Positions 52,277 to 61,386 of a stretch of 64,000 bases of DNA are shown here, piece by piece; the first letter of the stretch is position 1; each line of letters begins with the position of its first letter. Under the pieces are notes generated by a model. It searched no databases, was not told the DNA's origin, and saw only the letters and a list, made by a program, of their open reading frames with translations. Where the stretch lies: NCBI GenBank assembly GCA_963921305.4, contig CAWUEX030000002.1:2170001-2234000 (forward strand). Reading direction: 5' to 3'. A program made the position numbers and the translations under genes. Source of the stretch: CAWUEX02 sp963921305. GTDB taxonomy: Bacteria > Pseudomonadota > Alphaproteobacteria > Rhodospirillales > Rhodospirillaceae.

Positions 52277-55200
52277 TTAGCGTGACAGGTAGGCATTCGC
52301 TGCGGCGACAACGCGAGCGACTTCGGCCTTGATGGTCGCCAGGCGCTGGTCGAGATTACCGACATTGCCCCTCTTGGCGTCTTGCTCCAGCGACTCGTAC
52401 ATACTGGACAACTCCGTCGCACCGCAGTTTAGCGCTTCTCCCTTGGCGGCATGGGTCGCTTTTACAAGGGCGGTCGCGTCGCCGGCGGCGGCAGCGTCAC
52501 TGATCGCCGTCAGACTGGCCGGGGCGCTTTGGGCCAGTTGCCCGACCACCATGGCGAGGCCCTCGTCATCGTCGTCGCCGATCAACTCCTTAATCGCTGC
52601 GAAGTCGATGGCGCCGGAGTTCCCATCAGCGGGCGCGTGATCCGCCGGCGCGCTGGTGTTGCCATTGGCAACCCACTTGAGCAGAGTCGCGCCGAGGTTG
52701 TCGCGGCTCACCGGCTTGCTGATGAAGTCATCCATACCTGCGGCCATGCAGCGTTCCACATCTTCGCGGAAGGCATTGGCCGTCAAGGCGATCACCGCTA
52801 TGCGGTTCCGGCGGCTCTCTTGCTCGCGGCGGCGCAACTCTTCGGTGAAGGCGAAACCGTCCATAACCGGCATTGAACAGTCGCACAGAATCGCAGCGAA
52901 TTCCTCACCGCTCTCGAGGATCGACAGCCCAGCTTCGCCGTGCTCGGCAATGGTGCAAGACAGGCCCAGAGAGGTGAGCTGACGGCGAATGACCATCTGG
53001 TTGGCCGGGCGGTCTTCGAGCACCAGGATATGCTTGCCCTTCAGTTCCGGAACTTTGCGCGAAGAGCTCACCTGTTGTGGAGGTGCGCCCCCCGTATCTT
53101 CAAACGCGATCAAGCGTGGCAAGCTGGCATCTAAAACTTCTTCAAGCTTCTCCAGGCTGCACGGGTAGCCGTATCCGTCCCGCAAACCCCGGCGAATGAA
53201 GGGTGCGTCGACCCCGCCGATCACCCCGACGGAGACCACACTATGTCTTATGTCGTCGGGAATGGCGGGTAGGTCTTCGCCGGTCAGTGCGACGCCGACA
53301 CGAATGTCCGGTAGTTTTTCCGAAATGCCCTTGTCATTACTGGCGATCACATTGACGGTTGCCTGACGCGACTCAAAATACGCAATGGCTTTTTCCGCCG
53401 CCGGGTGGGACACGACATTCACCAATACGCCCTTCAAATCGGCCCGCGCCGGTTTTTTCGGACGGCTGGCGGACCTCACCGGCCATGTGAACCAGAAATG
53501 CGCCCCTTCGCCGGGACGCGCCGTGCAGCCGATCTTCCCGCCAACGCGCTCGACAATCGTGCGGGCGATGGTCAGGCCCAACCCGGTGCCTTCTCGAACG
53601 ATGGTCGGACCGGTGCGGTCTTGGGTGAAGGGCTGGAACAGCCGGCCGCTGCTGTCTTCGTTGAAACCGACACCTGAGTCGATCACGTCAAACCGCACCA
53701 CGCAGTCGTCGCCACGCCACTCCTCAACCGATGCAGAGGCGAACACGCCACCTTGGTCGGTGAATTTGATGGCGTTGCCGATGAGGTTGATCAGGATTTG
53801 CCGCAGACGGCTTTCATCACCGATGCCATCTGCCGGTATATCAGCCGAGGTGGAGTAGGACAAACTGATGTTCTTATCCCGCGCCTGGACCATGCTGATC
53901 TCAACCGCCTCACGTAAAGGTGCGAGCGCTGCCATGGGCCGGTTCTCGATGTTGAGTTCGCCGGCCTCGATTTTGGAGAAGTCGAGAATGTTGCCGATCA
54001 GCGCCAATAGCGACTTCGACGCCATACTCGCCTCCTTGAGCAGCGTACCGCTCTCGGGGTCGAGGTCGTTCAAGCCCATCATCTCGATGTTGCCGAGGAT
54101 GGCGTTGAGCGGCGAGCGGATCTCGTGGCTCATGGTCGCTAAGAAATCGGACTTCGCTTTGCTGGCGGCTTCCGCCTGCTGGGCTTTGCGTAACTCGGAC
54201 ACCTCCACCACCAGAAGCGGCACGTAACTTGCCTCCTCGATCGAGTGGGGGACCGGCAGCGAGTAGACGCAACTGATCTCGCGGCCATCAATGGTTTTAA
54301 ACGTCGCTTCGCCACGCGCGGTCATTTGCTGTTCGAATAGGGCGGCGATCATCGGCCCGACGCTGCGTTGCGTCTCGGGCCGCTTGAAAAAGCCGAACTC
54401 AAAAACTTCGTCTAGGGATTTCGCGCCCAGCAGTTTCAGACCGGCCTCGTTACATTCTTGCAGCACGATCCCTTCGCCGACTTTCTCGCCAATGTCGGGG
54501 TTCTTCCTGATGGCTTTGAGAACGTCTTTGACGCCGTTCTGGCGCAGCTCTTCGAAGTACGTATACATACCCGACATGTCTTCGACGAACATGGCGATAT
54601 CGGTGTTGCGCTCGATCGCTTCGTACAGGCGCTTGCCCTGTTGCCCGGCGCGTTCCGCCTGCTTCAGTTCCCGCAAGTCGAACACCTGGGAGACGAAGCG
54701 CAGAGGCCTGCCGGCCCGGTCGCGCGCCAATCCCACGCTCAACAGCGCCGGGACGATGGTGCCGTCTTTGTGGATGTAACGCTTCTCCATTTGGTAGCTG
54801 CCGATATCCCCGTTGAGCAGGCGGCGCACCTCTGCGAGATCGCTCTCTAGATCTTCGGGGTGGGTAACGCTCTGGAAATCCGTTTGCTGCAGCTCCGCTT
54901 CCGTATAGCCGAGCATCGAACACAAGGCGTTGTTTACGCGAATCCACTCGCCATCAGTGGTCAGTAGCGCGATGCCCTGCGGCGTGGTCTCGAAGGCGGC
55001 GCGGAACAGTTCCTCGTTTTCCGCCAATGTGTCCTCGCGCCGGATACGCTCCGTGACGTCCACGTTGAAACTGACCCAGTGGGTTAGCTCACCGTCGTCT
55101 CCGGCCACCGGCGCCATGGAAATTTCGTTTTGGAACCGCTCTTTACCCCTTGGGCTGGTATCGACAATCGAATAGGCCCGCTTGCCGTGTTTGATGCCCT

Positions 55201-55804
55201 CATGGAGCGGATCCAGACCGTCGCGGTAGAACACCTGGTCGGTAAACGTATCGATGTTCTCACCGATCAGTTCTTCCTGGGTGTACCCCACCATGCCGGC
55301 ATAGGCTGGATTGACGTAGACGATGTCCCCGCCCAGCTTGCGGGTTTTGTTGATCAGCACGCCGATCTGCGCCGCATCCAGAACCCGGCGGAAGATATCC
55401 AGCTTCGCGTTCGCTTCCTCTAACTCCCCGGTCGTCGGCAGTTTCAGCAGTGTTGGCAGCAGCACCCACACCAGCGCGGCTGTGACCACCGACACCAGAC
55501 CTGTCACCAGTTTGAGCACGCCTTGCAGGCCGTAATCCGGGTTCCACAGCACCCAGATGCCCATCAGGTGCGTGATGCCGCACAGCAAAATGAACGCGGC
55601 GAACAGATGGAACACATAAATGTGAGCCACGCCTTTCTTCTTGCGCGCGAAGGTGTACAGAAAAACCGGAATGGTGAAGTAGGCGATGGCGATGATCGCG
55701 TCTGAGACGACGTGCAGCGCCACCATCTCCGGTTGCCACAGGAAGCACATCCCGTGGGGCATGAAGTCTTCGTTGCTGAAAAAGCGTTGGATGAAATCGA
55801 ACAT
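52277..55804 (-). CDS. Ethylene-receptor-like hybrid histidine kinase
   Basis: Starting at MFDFIQRFFS, the protein has 1175 residues. Residues ~30-120 hold three membrane helices matching the plant/cyanobacterial ETR ethylene-binding domain: SDAIIAIAYFTIPVFL (Asp35, Tyr42, Ile45, Pro46) and AFILLCGITHLMGIW (Ile72, Cys75, His79), equal to ETR1 Asp25, Tyr32, Ile35, Pro36, Ile62 and the Cu(I) ligands Cys65/His69. PAS domains follow (~130-560), then HisKA (FLATMSHEIRSPLNAIL), HATPase (NAIKFTDQGG, GTGLGLTIARTI), a degenerate receiver, a true receiver (LVLEDRPANQ, ILCDCSMPVMDGF) and Hpt (KATHAAKGEALN). It probably senses ethylene or another small ligand via copper and feeds a phosphorelay. Confidence 0.9.
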   Translation of the reverse strand: MFDFIQRFFSNEDFMPHGMCFLWQPEMVALHVVSDAIIAIAYFTIPVFLYTFARKKKGVAHIYVFHLFAAFILLCGITHLMGIWVLWNPDYGLQGVLKLVTGLVSVVTAALVWVLLPTLLKLPTTGELEEANAKLDIFRRVLDAAQIGVLINKTRKLGGDIVYVNPAYAGMVGYTQEELIGENIDTFTDQVFYRDGLDPLHEGIKHGKRAYSIVDTSPRGKERFQNEISMAPVAGDDGELTHWVSFNVDVTERIRREDTLAENEELFRAAFETTPQGIALLTTDGEWIRVNNALCSMLGYTEAELQQTDFQSVTHPEDLESDLAEVRRLLNGDIGSYQMEKRYIHKDGTIVPALLSVGLARDRAGRPLRFVSQVFDLRELKQAERAGQQGKRLYEAIERNTDIAMFVEDMSGMYTYFEELRQNGVKDVLKAIRKNPDIGEKVGEGIVLQECNEAGLKLLGAKSLDEVFEFGFFKRPETQRSVGPMIAALFEQQMTARGEATFKTIDGREISCVYSLPVPHSIEEASYVPLLVVEVSELRKAQQAEAASKAKSDFLATMSHEIRSPLNAILGNIEMMGLNDLDPESGTLLKEASMASKSLLALIGNILDFSKIEAGELNIENRPMAALAPLREAVEISMVQARDKNISLSYSTSADIPADGIGDESRLRQILINLIGNAIKFTDQGGVFASASVEEWRGDDCVVRFDVIDSGVGFNEDSSGRLFQPFTQDRTGPTIVREGTGLGLTIARTIVERVGGKIGCTARPGEGAHFWFTWPVRSASRPKKPARADLKGVLVNVVSHPAAEKAIAYFESRQATVNVIASNDKGISEKLPDIRVGVALTGEDLPAIPDDIRHSVVSVGVIGGVDAPFIRRGLRDGYGYPCSLEKLEEVLDASLPRLIAFEDTGGAPPQQVSSSRKVPELKGKHILVLEDRPANQMVIRRQLTSLGLSCTIAEHGEAGLSILESGEEFAAILCDCSMPVMDGFAFTEELRRREQESRRNRIAVIALTANAFREDVERCMAAGMDDFISKPVSRDNLGATLLKWVANGNTSAPADHAPADGNSGAIDFAAIKELIGDDDDEGLAMVVGQLAQSAPASLTAISDAAAAGDATALVKATHAAKGEALNCGATELSSMYESLEQDAKRGNVGNLDQRLATIKAEVARVVAAANAYLSR

Positions 55805-56133
55805 GGCGTTCGTCCGGGTTACGGGTGAGTCAAACTTTCTCGTAAAAGTGTATACGGAGTCTCGGCCAAAGCCGTCCACTCCGGGACGTCTTTTAAGTCC
55901 ATTTACCGAGAGAAATCAGGGCTTTGCGCCGCTGATGATCCGTTTACTCGCTTTGCCGACGTGCCAATGAAATCTAAGATTGTTTCAGGGCGTCGTGATG
56001 CCCGTCCGTCCTTGCCAAACACCTGCCCGACACTTGCCCCACACTTGTCCCAAGCGGGCCACGGTTAGGCCGCGCTGCCGCCCCACCCGAGGGGAAAGGT
56101 AGCTAGACCTCAACGGCATGCCGGACGGTGATC
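55805..56133. promoter_or_regulatory. Divergent promoter region between the ETR-like kinase and creD
   Basis: This 329-bp region has no convincing coding ORF. It contains the 11-bp tandem repeats described separately. I could not assign promoter boxes with confidence. Confidence 0.5.
56008..56051 (+). repeat. Four 11-bp-spaced CTTGCC-type repeats
   Basis: Three tandem units, ACACCTGCCCG, ACACTTGCCCC and ACACTTGTCCC, are preceded by a degenerate unit, so cores CTTGCC/CCTGCC/CTTGCC/CTTGTC start at 56011, 56022, 56033 and 56044. The exact 11-bp step puts each on the same DNA face, as in a cooperative operator. They lie about 80 bp before creD. Confidence 0.65.
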
Positions 56134-57603
56134 ATGACGCACTCAGAGACTCATTCAGACTCAGACGCTACGGCAGGTGCGCGGCCCGCCAATCCCTTGT
56201 TTGCGTTTTTCGCCGGGGCCGGCGGCAAGGTCACCGCCATCGGCGTGGTGATCCTGAGTCTGCTGGTTCCCCTCGGCATGACCGGTGGCCTGATCTCGGA
56301 ACGGCAGGTTCTGTATCAGGGCGCGGTGCGCGAGATCGGCGCACAATGGGGCCTGCCGCAGTTGTTGCAGGGACCGTTTTTACAAGTGCCCTACCGGGTA
56401 GAGCGGGACCTGGGGCGCGGTGAAACCAAAGTCGTCGTCGAAACCGCCTATCTGTTACCGGAGACGCTATCCTTCGACATCGAACTCGTACCTGAAATTC
56501 GTAGCCGGGGGCCTTACGATGCGGTGGTGTACACAGCCGCCGTCTCTGCGCGGGTCATCTTCGCACCGCCCCAGCCTGAGCAATGGGACGTCGACGGCGC
56601 CGAGCCTGTCTGGGACCGCGCGCGTGTCACCTTTGTCCTCAGTGATCTACGCGGGCTCATTGAAGAACCGCGTGTCACGGCTCTTGGCGAGACTTTTTCT
56701 ATTGAGCCAGCCTCTGCGTTGCCTGGTGCGTATGCCCTGTCCGGACAGGCGCTCGATGTCAAAGGTCTCGCGCCGGAATTCGGACCGGCGGGCGATCAGA
56801 GCTTTGCACTGGACCTGACCCTCAGCGTGCGTGGCAGTGAAATGCTCCGCGTTGCCCACATGGCGCGTCAGGTTGAGGGAGCCATCAAAGGGCCGTGGCC
56901 CGATCCGTCATTTACCGGCGCATACCTCCCGCAGGAGCGGCGCGTCAGCGAGTCCGGTTTCGAGGCGCGCTGGTCTTTGCCCTTCTTTGGGCGGCCCTAT
57001 GGTCAGGTTTGGACGACGGCCACTGGGCTCCATTTTACCAAGAAGACTGCGATCTATGACTCATTCCGCACACGTCCCAAACCGGTGGAGGAGTTCGAGG
57101 CCGGGCAAATGACCTCTTTCGGCGTTACCTTGCTGCAGCCGGTCACGGTGTACCGCGAACTGCAGCGCGTAGTGCGCTACGGCCTATTGTTCATCGCCAC
57201 CACCTTTGCCGCGGTGTTTCTGTTTGAAATTCTCACCGGCTTGCGTGCGCATATCGTCCACTACGGGCTCATCGGTCTCGCGGTGGTTCTGTTCTATGCC
57301 CTGGTGCTGGCTCTGGCGGAGTTGCTTCCCTTCGGTTTGGCCTATTCCGCCGGTGCGGCTTTAGTGACGGCGCAAGTTTCCCTGTATGTGCGCGCCATCG
57401 CCGGGGCCCAGCGCGCCGGAGTCATTTGTGCTGGGCTGGTGCTGCTCTACGCCGTGCTCTACGTCATTCTGCAGATGGAAGACTACGCCTTGCTCACCGG
57501 TGCCGTATTTCTGTTCGCCGCTCTGTCCGGGATCATGTGGGCGACCCGCAAGGTCAACTGGTACGCCACGGGAACACGAGCCAACTCTCCGCCCTCCGCC
57601 TAA
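56134..57603 (+). CDS. creD: CreD-family inner-membrane protein
   Basis: The ATG at 56134 is favoured over a GTG two codons earlier; 489 residues. It has the CreD layout: an N-terminal helix (GVVILSLLVPLGMTGGLISE), a large periplasmic beta-rich domain beginning ERQVLYQGAVREIGAQWG and QGPFLQVPYRV, then five or six C-terminal helices (FIATTFAAVFLFEIL, LIGLAVVLFYALVLALAELL). CreD is part of the CreBC envelope-stress regulon in Gammaproteobacteria and affects envelope integrity and beta-lactam response. No creBC genes are adjacent; the divergent neighbour is the ETR-like kinase. Confidence 0.9.
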   Translation: MTHSETHSDSDATAGARPANPLFAFFAGAGGKVTAIGVVILSLLVPLGMTGGLISERQVLYQGAVREIGAQWGLPQLLQGPFLQVPYRVERDLGRGETKVVVETAYLLPETLSFDIELVPEIRSRGPYDAVVYTAAVSARVIFAPPQPEQWDVDGAEPVWDRARVTFVLSDLRGLIEEPRVTALGETFSIEPASALPGAYALSGQALDVKGLAPEFGPAGDQSFALDLTLSVRGSEMLRVAHMARQVEGAIKGPWPDPSFTGAYLPQERRVSESGFEARWSLPFFGRPYGQVWTTATGLHFTKKTAIYDSFRTRPKPVEEFEAGQMTSFGVTLLQPVTVYRELQRVVRYGLLFIATTFAAVFLFEILTGLRAHIVHYGLIGLAVVLFYALVLALAELLPFGLAYSAGAALVTAQVSLYVRAIAGAQRAGVICAGLVLLYAVLYVILQMEDYALLTGAVFLFAALSGIMWATRKVNWYATGTRANSPPSA

Positions 57604-57667
57604 GCGCCGCCGCCTTGGCTTCTCCCCGGCGGGGTTCTAGTCTCAGCGCTGGGGAGAGAGCCGGACC

Positions 57668-58699
57668 ATGATCACTTACCGCGCCTGCGCGCTGCAGATC
57701 GCCTGTCATCCGATCAACTTTTGCCCGGACAAAGAGTCCGCGCGCGAGATGATCAGGACCGCCATCGCCCGCGTCGCCAAACTTGTGCCCGGCACCAAGC
57801 ACATCGGCGGCGAGGACATGAAACTGGTTGTCTTGCCCGAATACGTGCTGACCAATTTCTCCATGGGTTTCCCACCGGACAAATGGCGCGACTGGGCGGC
57901 GCTGGACATCGACGGTCCGGAATATGAGGCGCTTGCCGCCATCGCCCGCGACAACGGTATTCATCTTTGCGTCAACGCCTACGAGCGCGACGAGAATTTT
58001 CCGGATACCTACTTCCAGGCCTGCGTGATTTTTAATGACTCCGGCGATGTCGTCCTGCGGTACCGGCGTCTCAATTCCGTGTTTACGCCGACGCCGCACG
58101 ATTATTGGGACAAATACCTCGACCTCTATGGCCTCGATGCCGTGTTTCCAGTGGCCGACACGCCCCTGGGCAAGTTGTGCGCGATTGCGTCGGAGGAAAT
58201 GCAGTACCCGGAACTGCTGCGCACGTTCGCTTTGCGCGGTGCGGAAGTGATCTGCCATCCCTGCGCCGATCCGCTCAATCTGGCGCACAATCCGAAGAAC
58301 GTCATGAAGCAGGCCCGCGCGATTGAGAACCTTGTCTACGTCGTGTCCGCCAATCTGGCGACCCACAAGGATTTCCCCATGGGGGAACACACTTGCGACG
58401 GCGGCTCGCGGGTGATCGATTACACCGGACGCGTCCTGTCCGAGGCGGGCCAGGGCGAAAGTATGACAGCTGCGGCAGACATCAACATCTCGGCGCTGCG
58501 CCACTACCGCAACCGGGCCGAGATCAACAATTTCCTCACCCGCCAGCGCACCGATTTGTATCGCGACACCTATGCGCAGGAGATCTGGCCCAAGAACACC
58601 TTGGCCGATCGTCCGCCGTCGCGCGATCATATGGCCGGCGTGCAGCGCGATGTCATCGCCCGGCTCAAGGCCGCCGGCATTATTGGAGATGTGGAGTAG
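57668..58699 (+). CDS. Nitrilase-superfamily homologue with substituted Lys and Cys
   Basis: This 343-residue protein aligns along its length with carbon-nitrogen hydrolases. The catalytic Glu is kept (VLPEYVLTNF), but the Lys position reads LRYRRLNS (Arg) and the Cys position reads GKLCAIASEEMQYPE (Ser where the double-domain homologue at 31.5-33.6 kb has NMICFDNMSPE). It may be a non-catalytic or altered-chemistry member. The fold appears complete, including IENLVYVVSANLA and GGSRVIDYTGRVL. It is followed two bases on by an SDR gene that also lacks its key Tyr. Partners or substrate are unknown. Confidence 0.85.
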   Translation: MITYRACALQIACHPINFCPDKESAREMIRTAIARVAKLVPGTKHIGGEDMKLVVLPEYVLTNFSMGFPPDKWRDWAALDIDGPEYEALAAIARDNGIHLCVNAYERDENFPDTYFQACVIFNDSGDVVLRYRRLNSVFTPTPHDYWDKYLDLYGLDAVFPVADTPLGKLCAIASEEMQYPELLRTFALRGAEVICHPCADPLNLAHNPKNVMKQARAIENLVYVVSANLATHKDFPMGEHTCDGGSRVIDYTGRVLSEAGQGESMTAAADINISALRHYRNRAEINNFLTRQRTDLYRDTYAQEIWPKNTLADRPPSRDHMAGVQRDVIARLKAAGIIGDVE

Positions 58700-58701
58700 C
58701 C

Positions 58702-59478
58702 ATGCCGACTGTTTTTCTCACCGGCGCCAATCGCGGCCTCGGTCTCGGGTTTGCCAAAGTCTATCTGGAAGACGGCTGGCGTGTCATCGCCGCCGTGCGT
58801 GATCCCGCTGGCGCATCCGATCTCAGGGCGCTGGGCGAAGCTCACGAGGGACGCCTGTCGATCCACCGCATTGATCTCAATGATCTGTCGTCCATCGACG
58901 CCCTGGCGGCGGAGCTTGGCGATACGCCCATCGATGTCCTGCTCGGCAACGCGGCGAAAACCGACAACCCGATGGATGACTTCGGCAGCACCAATTACGA
59001 CGCCTGGGTTGATGCCTTCCGCGTCAATTGCATGGCGCAGATGAAACTGGCCGAGGCCTTGGTCGAGAACGTTGCCGCCAGCGAACAGAAAAAGATGTTC
59101 TTCGTCTCCAGCCGCATCGGCGCTAAGCCCCCAGCTGGATTGATTTTGTTCCGCTCGTCCAAGTCCGCACTCAATCAAGTGACCATGCAGCTCTCCCTGA
59201 TTCTTGCGCCGCGCGGCATCGCTGTGGCGTGCGGTCATCCCGGCTTCGTTAAATCCAAATCGACGCTCAGCATGGGCGTGTTCGAGCCCGAGGAAAGCGC
59301 CGGTTACCTGAAAAAGATCATCGATGACCTGACAGTCGAAACCGGCGGCCAGTTCTTCGATCCCGATGGGTCTACTTTGCCCATCGTCACCCGCCAGATG
59401 AATCCACAGGCGTTTGGGGCGAAGGCTCCTGACGCGTGGGACGAACAAGCCAAAAAGCGAGGGGACGCAACAACATAG
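58702..59478 (+). CDS. SDR-family homologue lacking the catalytic Tyr
   Basis: The start at MPTVFLTGAN, right after the upstream stop, gives 258 residues; the longer open frame upstream lies inside the nitrilase-like gene. The cofactor motif TGANRGLG is intact and the NNAG position reads GNAAK. The catalytic Ser is present (FFVSSRIGAK), but the YxxxK motif reads LILFRSSKSALN, with Phe in place of Tyr. The exported SDR at 18 kb has the normal FYRASK. It may bind NAD(P)H without dehydrogenase activity. It is followed 19 bp on by a small membrane-protein gene. Confidence 0.85.
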   Translation: MPTVFLTGANRGLGLGFAKVYLEDGWRVIAAVRDPAGASDLRALGEAHEGRLSIHRIDLNDLSSIDALAAELGDTPIDVLLGNAAKTDNPMDDFGSTNYDAWVDAFRVNCMAQMKLAEALVENVAASEQKKMFFVSSRIGAKPPAGLILFRSSKSALNQVTMQLSLILAPRGIAVACGHPGFVKSKSTLSMGVFEPEESAGYLKKIIDDLTVETGGQFFDPDGSTLPIVTRQMNPQAFGAKAPDAWDEQAKKRGDATT

Positions 59479-59497
59479 TAATAGAAGGAGGTCGCCC

Positions 59498-59917
59498 ATG
59501 AGGTATGACACCTACAAAACGGTCCGGCTGGTCGTATCCATGGTATCGGGTGTCATCGCGGTCGCTGGTTTGGTGCACTTATCCGGTATCTATGATTGGC
59601 TGAACGATATGGGGGAAGGTGTCTTCATCGTATTCATCACCGCTGTTCCCCCGGCTTGGTTTTTTAGTGAGTACTTGTTGATCCGGTTAGGATGGATCGG
59701 GCAGCCGCCTGAGGCTGAACTTAAAGTCAATGAACGTTACGAGGCGCTGGCCTCGAAATTCTGGGCCGGCGTACTGGCGAGCAGTCTCTTCTTGTTCGCT
59801 GCGCAGGGGCAGGAAAACCTTGGGGAGTGCATAGAAAGTATGCCTCCACAAGTCGAGCGATTAAGTGAGAAGGGCCTGTCAGGTGAAATCCGTAGGAACC
59901 TGATCATCGGAGGCTAA
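59498..59917 (+). CDS. Small membrane protein of unknown function
   Basis: The start at MRYDTYKTVR is fixed by AGGAGG seven bases upstream; 139 residues. Two or three hydrophobic segments are likely: LVVSMVSGVIAVAGLVHLSG, GVFIVFITAVPPAWFFSEYL, and FWAGVLASSLFLFAAQG. The C-terminal part, LGECIESMPPQVERLSEKG, is hydrophilic. I do not recognise a family. Its stop is 2 bp before the first of two paired membrane-protein genes, so it belongs to that transcript. Composition is a little lower in GC than its neighbours. Confidence 0.7.
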   Translation: MRYDTYKTVRLVVSMVSGVIAVAGLVHLSGIYDWLNDMGEGVFIVFITAVPPAWFFSEYLLIRLGWIGQPPEAELKVNERYEALASKFWAGVLASSLFLFAAQGQENLGECIESMPPQVERLSEKGLSGEIRRNLIIGG

Positions 59918-59919
59918 TC

Positions 59920-60603
59920 ATGGACTCGACCTTCAGCGATCCCAACACCCTAGCATTGGCTCTGCATATGATCGTGTTCGGCTATCTGCTTGGCTCCGAC
60001 TGGGTGGTCGATCAGCGCACCTTCTACTTCATGCACTCGTCCGACGTGACGCCCGAGGAGCGCTCGCGCCAGATGAAATCCCTGCTGCTGTCGGACCAGC
60101 ATCCACGCATGGGGCTCATCCTGTTCATCGCCACCGGCTACACGGTGGAAATTCTCAATGGCTGGTCGCCTTTTGGGGCGGACATGCTGCCCGTCATCTG
60201 GGCGATCTGCGCCCTGTGGTTCGCGGAGATTTGGATCAGCTTCCTCAATGAAGGCAAACCCTGGGGCCGGACGCTGGTCACTGTCGACATGATCTGGCGC
60301 TATGTGCTCGCCGCCTTCTTTGCCGGCACCGGCCTCTATTCGTTGCTCGGCGGCGGTTTCTATCCGTCGAGCTGGATGGGCTTGAAGTATGCGCTGCTCG
60401 GCACTCTCATCGGCGGCGGGGTCACGGTGCGCTTTGCCGTGCGCGAATTGCAGGCCGCTTGGCCGGGCTACATGCAAAGCGGCTCGACGCCGGAGTTCGA
60501 AGAAATTCTCCAGCGCTGCATGTACCGCGCGATATATGTCACCTGGTCGATCTGGGTGATGTACGCGGTGATGGTGGCGCTGCTGCTGTGGCGTCCGTTC
60601 TGA
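59920..60603 (+). CDS. Paired membrane protein A (unknown family)
   Basis: This 227-residue polytopic protein has about six hydrophobic segments. It shares with the next gene ALHMIVFGYLLGSDWVVDQ, SDVTPEERSRQMKSLLLSDQ, HPRMGLILFIATGYTVE, IWRYVLAAFF and SLLGGGFYPSSW. Conserved His in the first helix and in DQHPRMG could bind heme or metal, but nothing proves this. I cannot name a family. It lies directly after the small membrane-protein gene and 16 bp before its paralogue. Probably the two form a heteromeric membrane complex. Confidence 0.8.
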   Translation: MDSTFSDPNTLALALHMIVFGYLLGSDWVVDQRTFYFMHSSDVTPEERSRQMKSLLLSDQHPRMGLILFIATGYTVEILNGWSPFGADMLPVIWAICALWFAEIWISFLNEGKPWGRTLVTVDMIWRYVLAAFFAGTGLYSLLGGGFYPSSWMGLKYALLGTLIGGGVTVRFAVRELQAAWPGYMQSGSTPEFEEILQRCMYRAIYVTWSIWVMYAVMVALLLWRPF

Positions 60604-60619
60604 GCCGGGGGAGGGCGAC

Positions 60620-61333
60620 ATGACGGCTGCCGACCCCACGCTTGATCCCACCCTGGCGCCAACCGTCTGGATGTTCGCGCTGCACTTCGCCGTCATCGGC
60701 TACTACTTGGGCTCGGACTTCGTCGTCAATCAGATGACGTTTTATCTCATCGCCAGCAAGGATGTATCTCCCGCCGTGCGCACGCGCATGCGCCGTTTCC
60801 AACTGCTGTGCGATCAGCACCCGCGCATGGGATTGATCCTGTTCATCGCCACCGGGCTGACGCTGGAAACCTGGCAGGGCTACACCACGCTCACGCCGGG
60901 CTTTCTCACCGGGCTGTGGATCGTCAGCGCGTTGTGGCTGGCGAACATCTGGGCCGGGTTTCTGCTGGCCGGCTCACCGGTCAGCGCCAATGCGCTCGGC
61001 AAACGCCTGGTGCAGATCGATCTGTACTGGCGCTATCTCGTCGTCACCGCGATTTACGCCACGGCGATTTGGTCCTTGCTCGGCGCGGGGCCGTTGCTGC
61101 CCGGCTGGCTGGCGGTGAAATACATCCTCTGCGCGACGCTGATGGCCGGTGGCGTGCTCATGCGCCTGTCCTCGCGCCCGCTTACCGCTGCCTGGGGCGA
61201 CTACGCTGCCGGCGGCGACAAAGACGCCTTCGAGGCCGTCATCGCCCGGGTGCAGTACCGCAACATTTACCTCAACTGGGGCCTATGGAGCCTGTTCATC
61301 TCCATGGCGCTGCTGCGGCTGTTCGGGCCTTAA
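60620..61333 (+). CDS. Paired membrane protein B (paralogue of A)
   Basis: This 237-residue protein has the same layout as its neighbour: FALHFAVIGYYLGSDFVVNQ, KDVSPAVRTRMRRFQLLCDQ, HPRMGLILFIATGLTLE, YWRYLVVTAIYATAIW and SLLGAGPLLPGW. About six membrane segments are expected. The paralogues differ most in the loops and C-termini, so they have diverged beyond simple duplication and each probably has a fixed role. A GGGGGAGGG ribosome site precedes the ATG. No domain name can be given. Confidence 0.8.
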   Translation: MTAADPTLDPTLAPTVWMFALHFAVIGYYLGSDFVVNQMTFYLIASKDVSPAVRTRMRRFQLLCDQHPRMGLILFIATGLTLETWQGYTTLTPGFLTGLWIVSALWLANIWAGFLLAGSPVSANALGKRLVQIDLYWRYLVVTAIYATAIWSLLGAGPLLPGWLAVKYILCATLMAGGVLMRLSSRPLTAAWGDYAAGGDKDAFEAVIARVQYRNIYLNWGLWSLFISMALLRLFGP

Positions 61334-61386
61334 CCACGGATAGTATTTATAGTAAAAATCCCTGTTAAGTATAGGGAGGCCTCATA

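Noticed and set aside
58393..58701. N-terminal extension of the SDR homologue
   Set aside because: This part lies inside the nitrilase-like gene in another frame and the SDR cofactor motif starts right after the ATG at 58702.
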